From Bradymonadales bacterium (GTDB lineage: Bacteria > Myxococcota_A > Bradymonadia > JAFGEP01): a DNA stretch of 64,000 bases. The notes below the pieces were generated by a model. The model saw only the letters and a program-made list of their open reading frames with translations. It was not told the DNA's origin and did not search any database. The stretch is from positions 1 to 64,000 of the forward strand of contig JAFGEP010000097.1 of assembly GCA_016931535.1 (NCBI GenBank), written 5' to 3'. The stretch's first letter is position 1. Every line of letters begins with the position of its first letter. Below are positions 45,981-52,716 of this stretch, piece by piece. Made by a program: the position numbers and the translations under genes.

Positions 45981-46983
45981 TCCACACGTCGTATCGTGGT
46001 CCGATCCGCAGCGGCTACAGCCCCCAGGGTTCCTGATCCCGGAAGCCCTCATCCCATCGAACCAGGTCGGGCGCCTGTTGGCCGCTCTTGTCGCCTGTCT
46101 GTTGTTGACGGCCGCCTCGACTGCCCTTGGCCAGGAACCGGCCCAGTCGCTCACCATCGCCTTCTATGCTCCCAGCGTCTACTTCGAGAACAGTGTGGCC
46201 AGAGCGGGTTTCATCGACAATCTCGCATCCCGCCTGGAGACCGAGCTGTCCCTTCGCGTTCAAGGTCAGAACCTCTCCAACCCCGACGCCCTGACTGACG
46301 CCGACCTGGCCATCGTCGACGGACCCTACTTCGCCTCCAACCGGATCGGCACCCCCCTGGCTTCTGCGGAGGCCAGTTTCGGCACCAGCGGGCCACTGGC
46401 GCTGCTGGTATCCTCTTCCGGCCCTCGCCGCCTGTCCGAGCTGCGCGGTCGCACCCTGATTCTCCCCCGAGGCTGCCCTCGCCTGGTGGACTTCATCACC
46501 GGGACCGTCCTGGTGGGGGAGATCTCGGCCGAGGCTTTCTTTGGCGGGATCGAGTACACCGCCAACTTCGAGTCGGCGCTGTCGGCGGTCGAGCAGGGTC
46601 GTGCCGATGCCACCCTGGGCTTCGCCGATCAGGCCGGTGCGAGCGGACTGCGGACACTGGACAGCTACGGCGTGGCCCCCATGCCGGTGGTGGTGGCGAT
46701 TGCGGAGGGGATCGATCCGGCCCTGGTGGAGCGGATCGGGGAGGTCATCCGGAGCTATCGGGGTGACCAGAGCATCCGTGGCTTCTCCAGCTACGACAGC
46801 ACCTCGGTCAGCCGCTTCCAGACCGGCTGCTCGACAAACGCCCCCCAGCGCACCATGCTCATGACTCGACCGGGCATGGTGACCATGGAGGGTTGGGAGA
46901 TCGATCTTCCGACCGCAGTGGAGCCGTTTCCCTTGACCCCTCCGGCGGTCCTGCTGGTTGTGCCCCCGCTGGAAGAGCCGTGA
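45967..46983 (+). CDS. PhnD-like periplasmic binding protein
   Basis: The 338-aa product has a hydrophobic export segment (LLAALVACLLLTAASTALGQ) and a periplasmic-binding fold of the phosphate/phosphonate PhnD type (LTIAFYAPSVYFEN, LAIVDGPYFASN, RTLILPRGCPRL, GRADATLGFADQAG). I use TTG 45967 because AAGGAGGT lies 8 nt upstream; the position is uncertain and TTG 46075 is an alternative. It overlaps both the TPR gene and the HATPase gene (GTGA). With no transporter nearby, it probably works as a ligand sensor for the signalling operon. Confidence 0.72.
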   Translation: MNPDNPHVVSWSDPQRLQPPGFLIPEALIPSNQVGRLLAALVACLLLTAASTALGQEPAQSLTIAFYAPSVYFENSVARAGFIDNLASRLETELSLRVQGQNLSNPDALTDADLAIVDGPYFASNRIGTPLASAEASFGTSGPLALLVSSSGPRRLSELRGRTLILPRGCPRLVDFITGTVLVGEISAEAFFGGIEYTANFESALSAVEQGRADATLGFADQAGASGLRTLDSYGVAPMPVVVAIAEGIDPALVERIGEVIRSYRGDQSIRGFSSYDSTSVSRFQTGCSTNAPQRTMLMTRPGMVTMEGWEIDLPTAVEPFPLTPPAVLLVVPPLEEP

Positions 46984-48116
46984 GCCCCCGAGCGTTTCTG
47001 CTGGCTCCTGACCAACCGATTCTCCGCCGCCTGGTGATCGCCATCCGCAGCGCCGCATTCGATCTCGAGCTCGCGACGCAGCCCGAACAGCTGTCCACCG
47101 CCATGCGATCGAATTTCGACGTGGTCCTGGTGGCCTGTCCCGACCTGACGAGTTCCGACCCGTTCTACCGCGCCTACCTCACCCTGGCCGATTTCGCAGG
47201 GTGCACACGCCTTGTTCTGGTGGGTGATCTGCAAGATGCCCGGATCGCCCAGGATCTGATCGAGCGGAGCCTGTTGCGCCACATCATCCCGTTGTCCCGA
47301 CCCGGTCTCGCCCTCCGGATCCTGCTCGCGCTCGCCATCGCTCGCCAGTGCGAGGCGACCGGACCGGGTCATGGCCTTCCCCTCCCGGAGGCGATCCAAA
47401 GGCGTGTGCCACGAGAAAGGGACCGGAGGAAAGCAGAGCAGGCTGGCCAGGACCACAGCCTCTCCTCAAGCCCGGTGAGGGAGGAGCGAGAGGTGATTTT
47501 TCGTGGTCAGGGGGAGGATGCCCTGGCCAGCCTGGAGCGGTTCTTTCCCTACGGTTCGGTCCTACAGGAGCGAACGCTGCAAGACAGTCGCCAGAAGGAG
47601 GAGGCGCTTGCCGCCCTGGCCCGGTATGCCGAGGGGTTCACCAGTTCCAAACGGTTGATCCAGGCGGCCTGTGGGACAGCCGACGAGCTGTTGACCAACG
47701 CCTTCTACGATGCCCCCGTGGATGCCGCGGGCCGCCCGCTTTTTCGATCTCTTCCGCGCAATCGGCCGGTGCGGTTGCCCTTTCCCAGTCGAATCAGCTT
47801 CCAGTACGGCTGTGATGGACACGCGCTGTGGCTCTCGGTACGAGATCCTTTCGGGAGCCTGGATCGTGGGACCTTTTATCGGCACCTCCTTGTCCACTCG
47901 CGCTCCGATCGGGAGCGGTCACCCGAAGGGCGAGGCGATGGGATCGGACTGTCCACCTTGTTCTGGACCCTTTCGGACCTGTTCGTCCACCTGGTTCCGT
48001 CGGTTGGCACCGAGATCATCGGCTCCCTGTCGATACAAGGCTCCTACCGGGAGCATCTCGATCAGCCCCGAAGCTTTCATTTCTTCGAGCACCCGATCCA
48101 GGTGCGGCAGCAATAG
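46980..48116 (+). CDS. REC-like / HATPase fusion (RsbW-type switch kinase candidate)
   Basis: The 378-aa product has an N-terminal receiver-like fold (1-125), with FDVVLVACPDL and LVLVGDL strands but without the full set of acidic receiver residues. A charged linker follows, then a GHKL-type ATPase domain with the N-box TADELLTNAFYDAP and a G1 box GDGIGLSTL. RsbW-like ATPases phosphorylate STAS proteins, so it fits as the counterpart of the SpoIIE phosphatase. GTG 46980 overlaps the preceding stop (GTGA), with GGAAGAG upstream. The degenerate receiver fused to the ATPase is an uncommon arrangement. Confidence 0.78.
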   Translation: MSPRAFLLAPDQPILRRLVIAIRSAAFDLELATQPEQLSTAMRSNFDVVLVACPDLTSSDPFYRAYLTLADFAGCTRLVLVGDLQDARIAQDLIERSLLRHIIPLSRPGLALRILLALAIARQCEATGPGHGLPLPEAIQRRVPRERDRRKAEQAGQDHSLSSSPVREEREVIFRGQGEDALASLERFFPYGSVLQERTLQDSRQKEEALAALARYAEGFTSSKRLIQAACGTADELLTNAFYDAPVDAAGRPLFRSLPRNRPVRLPFPSRISFQYGCDGHALWLSVRDPFGSLDRGTFYRHLLVHSRSDRERSPEGRGDGIGLSTLFWTLSDLFVHLVPSVGTEIIGSLSIQGSYREHLDQPRSFHFFEHPIQVRQQ

Positions 48117-48146
48117 CAGGATTGACGAGGCGACGGGGAAAAGGGG

Positions 48147-48473
48147 CTATTCGTCCTTGAGGCGCTTGAGGTGGCTGAGGATCTTCTCCTTGGGGGTGAG
48201 ATCCCGCTGTCCTGCCATCGGTCCGCCTCCATGCATCTCGGCCAGGAGAATGGCTTCCATCAGTTGAAGCCGTGTGTTCACCTCGGGGTCGGAGGCGCTC
48301 ACGAACGCCAGCTCGTGGTCATCCTCCTCGCTCAGGCCATGGATCATGCGCACCACCCGTTCCTCTTCCGCCGTCAAAGGTCCGTTCGGCGGCTCGGCGA
48401 CGCGGGTGCTGGTCCTGATCTGGCCAGCTCGTTTGGGTGTGGACTTCATCTCGGCCAATGGTCTTCTCCGCAT
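48147..48473 (-). CDS. Small hypothetical protein
   Basis: The product is 108 aa from ATG 48473, or 100 aa from ATG 48449. It is charged and helical (LTAEEERVVRMIHGLSEEDD, ending KEKILSHLKRLKDE). No family recognised. A good promoter lies about 95 bp upstream, which supports it being a real gene. It is convergent with the signalling operon. Confidence 0.65.
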   Translation of the reverse strand: MRRRPLAEMKSTPKRAGQIRTSTRVAEPPNGPLTAEEERVVRMIHGLSEEDDHELAFVSASDPEVNTRLQLMEAILLAEMHGGGPMAGQRDLTPKEKILSHLKRLKDE

Positions 48474-48568
48474 TCCCGTCTGCAAAAAACGGGCATCTAC
48501 CGCACAAGCCGATCGGGCCGGGCAGATCGGTCCGTGGTCGGACGGGGGATCGCCCACGAACTGGATTG

Positions 48569-48597
48569 TTTATATCCGAGCCCCGTCCCGCTGGCAA
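48569..48597 (-). promoter_or_regulatory. Sigma70-type promoter for the 48147 gene
   Basis: TTGCCA (48597-48592) and TATAAA (48574-48569) are exactly 17 bp apart on the minus strand, matching consensus at five of six positions each. The 5' leader would be about 90-110 nt. Confidence 0.7.
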
Positions 48598-48746
48598 ATT
48601 ATCGCCGGGCACCAAATGGCGGGCCTCGGATGGCTCACGGTCCACAGCGTATCGCAGCTCGGAGGCTGTGCACAGTTCGGGTCGGTCTCTACCCACCGTT
48701 CGTCCAGCCAGCATCCGGTGGCCGGTTGGGGTGGTCAGCAGAAGAT

Positions 48747-49355
48747 CTACCGTCCTCTCCGAACCACCAACCGCACCAGCAGAAGCAGGATCACGACTGC
48801 CAGAGCGGACCAGGTTACCTGGGAGTAGGTCCGGGCGAAATCGAGGATCGCGTCCAGGTTGGCGCCGATGGCCAGACCCACCGCCAGTAGCAGGCCGTTC
48901 CACAGCAGGGCGGCCAGGAAAGCCAACGTGAGGGTGCGCAGCCGCCCCATCCCCGCCATTCCCGCGGCAACGAAGAAGAAGGCGCGGATGCCGGGCAGAA
49001 ACCGGTTGAGGACCAGGTAGAGATCGCCATGCTTGGAGAAGCCCCGGCATACCCGGTCGACGGCCCGGTGCACCCTAGGCCTGGCGGCCCATCGCTTGAG
49101 TCGGCCTGTGCCGGGGCGCGCCAGCCATCTCCCGAACTCGAAGTCCAATGCGGCACCCCAAACGCTGCCCAGGGTGACCGCCAAAAAGACGGGGAAGGCC
49201 TGCACCCCTTTACTGCCGGTCAGGATCCCTCCCCCCAACACGATCACGTCTCCGGGAAAGGGGGGGATCACGTACTCGATCCCTGCGGCCAACGCCAGGA
49301 TCAACCAGACTAACGGACTGGGCAGAGAGAGGATGGCGGTGATGAGGTCGGTCAT
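48747..49355 (-). CDS. DedA-family membrane protein
   Basis: The 202-aa product has the DedA pattern: an N-terminal hydrophobic helix, EYVIPPFPGDVIVLGGGIL, WGAALDFEFGRWLARP, FSKHGDLYLVLNRFLPGIRA and two C-terminal helices. DedA proteins are linked to membrane homeostasis and lipid (undecaprenyl phosphate) flipping. ATG 49355 starts 10 nt after the tsaE stop; ATG 49400 would overlap tsaE and lacks a ribosome binding site. Likely cotranscribed with tsaE. Confidence 0.9.
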   Translation of the reverse strand: MTDLITAILSLPSPLVWLILALAAGIEYVIPPFPGDVIVLGGGILTGSKGVQAFPVFLAVTLGSVWGAALDFEFGRWLARPGTGRLKRWAARPRVHRAVDRVCRGFSKHGDLYLVLNRFLPGIRAFFFVAAGMAGMGRLRTLTLAFLAALLWNGLLLAVGLAIGANLDAILDFARTYSQVTWSALAVVILLLLVRLVVRRGR

Positions 49356-49365
49356 GTCGGGCCGC

Positions 49366-49881
49366 TCACTCCGAACCGGAGGGGGGGTGTTCACAGACAT
49401 CGGGCAGCAGGAGTTGTCCGATGCGATCGGCGGGAGCCTCGATCTCGATCAGCCGTTCCGAGTCGGAGAGGATGGTGAGCCGCACGGACCAGGAGTGGGA
49501 GTGAAAGGCCTGGGGGATGCGGTCGGACCACTCGACGACCAGGATGTAGCGGCCATCGTCGAGGAGGTCCCAGTAGCCGGTGCCTTCCAGGTCATCGAGT
49601 CCATCGAGGCGGTAGAAGTCGAGGTGGCAGACCGGGGGTTGGCAGTGGTAGAGGTTGGTGATGGCGAAGGAGGGGCTGGAGACCATGGTGGGCGTGCCGG
49701 AGGGCAAAGCGGCGACCAGCCCGCGGGTGAAGGTGGTTTTCCCGGCGCCGAGGTCGCCCTGTAGCCCGACCAGGTCGCCGGACTGGAGTACGCTGGCCAG
49801 GCAGGCGGCCACGGATTGTGTTTGTTGGGAGGAGTGGGAGGTGAAGCGCCTGGTGCGTGATGGGGGCATGAAGTGGTCCAT
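49366..49881 (-). CDS. tsaE: tRNA threonylcarbamoyladenosine biosynthesis ATPase TsaE
   Basis: The 171-aa product has the P-loop GDLGAGKTTFTRGL, SSPSFAITNLY and HLDFYRLDGLDDLEGTGYWD with the conserved DxYR-like element, then VVEWSDRIPQAF. It assists TsaB/TsaD in making t6A37 on ANN-decoding tRNAs. The start is uncertain: ATG 49881 and ATG 49869 are both possible and neither has a strong ribosome binding site. The gene lies about 100 bp downstream of the end of the structured RNA and might be read through from it. Confidence 0.92.
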   Translation of the reverse strand: MDHFMPPSRTRRFTSHSSQQTQSVAACLASVLQSGDLVGLQGDLGAGKTTFTRGLVAALPSGTPTMVSSPSFAITNLYHCQPPVCHLDFYRLDGLDDLEGTGYWDLLDDGRYILVVEWSDRIPQAFHSHSWSVRLTILSDSERLIEIEAPADRIGQLLLPDVCEHPPSGSE

Positions 49882-49978
49882 CGGGTCGGGTTGTGGCCGG
49901 GCGGGCGAGCTCGTGGGGTGCCAGCCGGGCGTAGGATGCCTGGGGTTGGAATGGAGCATGAGCGGTGGGGAGGTCAAG

Positions 49979-51540
49979 AAAAAAGTGTAGGGTTGGTGAC
50001 GAGAGGTTCGGTTTCCCCTTCGAAGGGATCGCGCACTGCTGGTCCTCTGGATCCGTCGCCGGTTCCAGAGGGTCCTCTCGCGTGGTTTACCTGGACTTCG
50101 GAGGTGGGCTCGAGCACTGTAGGACCGTATTGGTTGAGTCCTCCCTCTTTGCTGTTTATCCCAGGTGACCGGGCCCAGCTTTGAGGTCTTCCAGTGTCCG
50201 AGTTGATCGCCGAGTTGCAAGCAACACCGGCGGTCGACCTCCCATGTCCTTGGACGCCACTTCAGAGTATGACAGCAGCGGCCAATCGTCGCTGCGCGAC
50301 CCGAGTCTCGCCCGAGGGGTGGCCGAAGCCACGGTCCCGAGGCGGGGTCGGGGGCTGCAACCAGCGCTCGGAGTGAATAGAAACTACCCCTTCGAGCTCT
50401 CCGATGAAGTCAGTCACGAGGACAGACTGCAGTCGGAGTGGTGCCGACGCAGACGACGATACCTTCCTTGGGGTTCGGCTCCTTTCGGCGAAATCAGTCC
50501 GGGCGATCTTCCACGCGTCGGTTTGCCTCGTCGACGCCGTCCGCTCACAGGGTTTCTCACCCTCTCAGCGGTTTGTTCCCGCCTGGACCTTGTGGCCTTG
50601 TTTCGTGCCACATCCGCCCATAGGATTTTGGCCTTCAGAGCTTTTCCCTCTCGGCCAGCCGTGGCATCTCACGATGCCCTGTACTCTCTTGCCGTTGGAC
50701 TGGCCGACCAACATTCCAGGAGAACCTGTCCTGCTGGCCAACCCCTGCCCTTTCGTGCAACGGAATAGCCGATCTTCCTGTCGGGCCGAAACCGCTCTTT
50801 CCCCGGTACTACCCGCAAGTTGCATCCTACATCAGCTGATTCGCTCGCATCGCCGAAGCGAACGCGAACAGCACAGCGAGCGGCAGGAACAGCCTGCAAG
50901 GCGTTGATGCACCGCGGTCCAAGAGGTCCAACTCGACATTTGGAAAGGCCGTCCGAAGCAGAGAGAAGCAGGCAAGAGCCTCGACTTCAGAGTCTTGCTC
51001 CGGCTGAGAGTCCGTTCTCACGCCGCGTGCGTTACTACGCAGCGGAGCCGATGCTCTCCTGACCTTCTCCCCCTCTGAGGTGGTCCCGCTCGACCGTTGG
51101 ACTTTCGCCCTCCCCTCCTGTGCTTCCCACCAAACGGCCGTTCCTGTCTCGCGACAGCAACCAACCGCCTGGCCCCGGCACTCCAGGGTTTCGATCCGGT
51201 CGGGCCTGGAGTGAACTTGATAAGCTCACTCAACCCCTTTGAGGTTTCCCACGTCCACCGCTCGACCGTATGGGAACCGCACTGAACGGTAAACCGCTCG
51301 GCGCGGCCGGCGCAACGCGTGCAAGCACGCCCTGCACCTACCATGCGGAAACCGAACCGGAAGACAGCCCAAAGCAAGCTTTGGACCACCCTTTCGCCAC
51401 ACCCGGCGCAAGCGCCCGATGCGGCTACCTGCTCGGTCGACCGGGAAAGAACATCCCCACCGCCGAAACGATGAGGATACTACCCCCCCGGCACTCGACC
51501 GGTGTCGGTGCCGAACCAAAGGTCGTCATCAACCCTACGG
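49979..51540 (-). ncRNA. Large structured non-coding RNA (about 1.56 kb), class not recognised
   Basis: No frame here reads like a protein. The minus strand starts 7 nt after a strong promoter. Its 5' end GTAGGGTTGATGACGA (51538-51523) pairs at 15 of 16 positions with TCGTCACCAACCCTAC (50002-49987), which is followed by TTTTTT (49984-49979). In between are hairpins with stable tetraloops in this orientation. UUCG loops: 50861-50850 and 50332-50319. GNRA loops: 51157-51144, 51110-51099, 50678-50663 and 50071-50044. CUUG loops: 51416-51405, 51384-51369, 51330-51317 and 50225-50214. There is also a 10-bp stem at 51231-51209 and a two-part stem at 50571-50541. The motifs of 16S, RNase P RNA, tmRNA and group II domain V were not found. 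Confidence 0.75.
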
Positions 51541-51546
51541 TCCAGG

Positions 51547-51575
51547 TTTATACCCCCCCTCGTTCCCGCCGTCAA
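51547..51575 (-). promoter_or_regulatory. Strong sigma70-type promoter for the structured RNA
   Basis: TTGACG (51575-51570) and TATAAA (51552-51547) are 17 bp apart on the minus strand. An A-tract (CGAAAAAAAGGG) lies directly upstream of the -35, like an UP element. Transcription should start near 51,540 and run toward tsaE. Confidence 0.78.
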
Positions 51576-51636
51576 CCCTTTTTTTCGAAACTGTTTGACA
51601 AATCGAGAAGTGCTTGATAACTGTGGAAATTCGCCA

Positions 51637-51921
51637 CTACGCAAAACCGGCGCGCTTGTCCCGCCCTGATGGTACCTGCCTTTTCCCGCTGATCAACAAG
51701 ATCGATCCCCCTCGCACCCAGATCCGCTCGGCTCGATCCTCGATCGACACCACCCAGTCCTCCCCATGCGGCACCAGTCGACCCACCGGACGCAACGACA
51801 CCGGACCCGATACCCCTCCATCCAGCAACACCGTCACCTCCACCCCCTCCTCGGGCACCCACCCCCCCTCCTCCTCCTTCAACCCCAGCTCACCCGCCAG
51901 CTCCCGCGTCATCTCCCACAT
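51637..51921 (-). CDS. Small beta-rich protein upstream of the structured RNA
   Basis: The 94-aa product starts at ATG 51921 with an ideal AAGGAGG about 7 nt upstream, so translation is likely. After a short helix (MTRELAGELGLKEEEGG), five strand-like segments follow (VEVTVLLDGG, VSLRPVGRLV, WVVSIEDRAE, RIWVRGGSILLIS), the size and pattern of an SH3/Sm-like barrel. No family is recognised with certainty. Its stop lies about 60 bp before the RNA promoter on the same strand, so it could be a protein partner of the RNA, or merely a neighbour. Confidence 0.65.
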   Translation of the reverse strand: MWEMTRELAGELGLKEEEGGWVPEEGVEVTVLLDGGVSGPVSLRPVGRLVPHGEDWVVSIEDRAERIWVRGGSILLISGKRQVPSGRDKRAGFA

Positions 51922-52255
51922 CGCGTCCCTCCTTGCAGCCGCGCTTCGTTCTCCCCCCCCTACATCGTGATCCCCGTCACCACCCGGGCTACCTCGAATT
52001 GTAGGCCGACCGCCCGACCAGCGAAACCCCCAATCCACCCTCCCGTTTTTTTGTTGCCCCTCGGTCGGCGACCCTTTACCTTTGCTCCCTTGGTCCAAGA
52101 CAACCGGTATCCCGTTCAATCCCGCGCCTCTCCAAGGCAAACGACATCTTTCTGCCCCTGTAGTCCGGGCGCCCCCCATACGCTCGCTGCTGACAGCGCC
52201 GCCCGGTTGGTGTACCCTGAGATGCTGAACGAGTCGTTGATCACGGGGTATCCGG
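51922..52255. other. Divergent intergenic region
   Basis: This 334-bp stretch separates the small minus-strand protein from the plus-strand pseudokinase operon. It is pyrimidine-rich on the plus strand and has one T-run at about 52,044-52,051. I see no gene and no clear promoter pair, although promoters for both sides should lie here. Confidence 0.4.
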
Positions 52256-52705
52256 GTGTTCCGCCTTCGCTTCGCATCGCTGCTGGCTGTCCTCTGTCTG
52301 ACGATGGCCTTTTGTGCTCGCGAGGATCCCTGGTCATCAAACAACCCGGAGTACGCGCTGCAGGCACTGCTCTCGGCGCTCAACCTCGGGGATCATACCA
52401 CCGCCCGCGAGTTTCTCGGCCCTCGTACCCGCCAGTTTCTGGCCGACAACACCCAACAACGGCAGGAGGCGCTGGGCAACCCCACCCCCATCACTCCGGA
52501 GACCGACCTGTTGGCGGGCCTGTTTCGCGTGTGGACCCCCGCTACTGTCGAGGTCGAGCGGCTCGAAACGATCGAACGCACCGAGGATCACGCCGTGGTC
52601 CAGGTCCACTCGGTCTTCGGTGACCAGACCGAGGTACGGCTGGACCGGACGGCCGATCGCTGGACCATCGAGCTGGTTGACGAGCCGATCGCAACCAGCG
52701 AGTAG
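52256..52705 (+). CDS. Small exported protein (NTF2-like size)
   Basis: The 149-aa product has a hydrophobic signal sequence (LRFASLLAVLCLTMAFCA) with a Cys at residue 20. The residues before it (MAF) do not fit a standard lipobox, so lipidation is doubtful. The mature part (ALQALLSALNLGDHTTAREF, ending in beta strands VEVERLETIE, AVVQVHSVFG, RWTIELVDE) looks like a small NTF2/SnoaL-type alpha+beta domain. It starts at GTG 52256 and lies 11 bp before the pseudokinase gene, so they form an operon. It resembles the product of the 54660 gene in size and style. Confidence 0.72.
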   Translation: MFRLRFASLLAVLCLTMAFCAREDPWSSNNPEYALQALLSALNLGDHTTAREFLGPRTRQFLADNTQQRQEALGNPTPITPETDLLAGLFRVWTPATVEVERLETIERTEDHAVVQVHSVFGDQTEVRLDRTADRWTIELVDEPIATSE

Positions 52706-52716
52706 GATCGCGTCTT

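Noticed and set aside
50181..50768. A plus-strand frame of 195 codons inside the RNA region
   Set aside because: Ser/Arg/Pro-rich composition, no ribosome binding site, no recognisable motif, and it runs antisense to the structured transcript.
49979..51540. Identity of the RNA as 16S rRNA, RNase P RNA, tmRNA or a group II intron
   Set aside because: The size suits 16S, but its universal motifs are absent. The RNase P P4 motifs, the tmRNA tag/tRNA parts and a domain V hairpin were not found. A CGAGAGGACC string near 50,075 recalls the sarcin-ricin loop of 23S but lacks the flanking AGUA and looks like chance.
51595..51623. A rightward promoter starting with TTGACA
   Set aside because: No acceptable -10 lies 16-18 bp downstream; the leftward promoter 20 bp away is much stronger.
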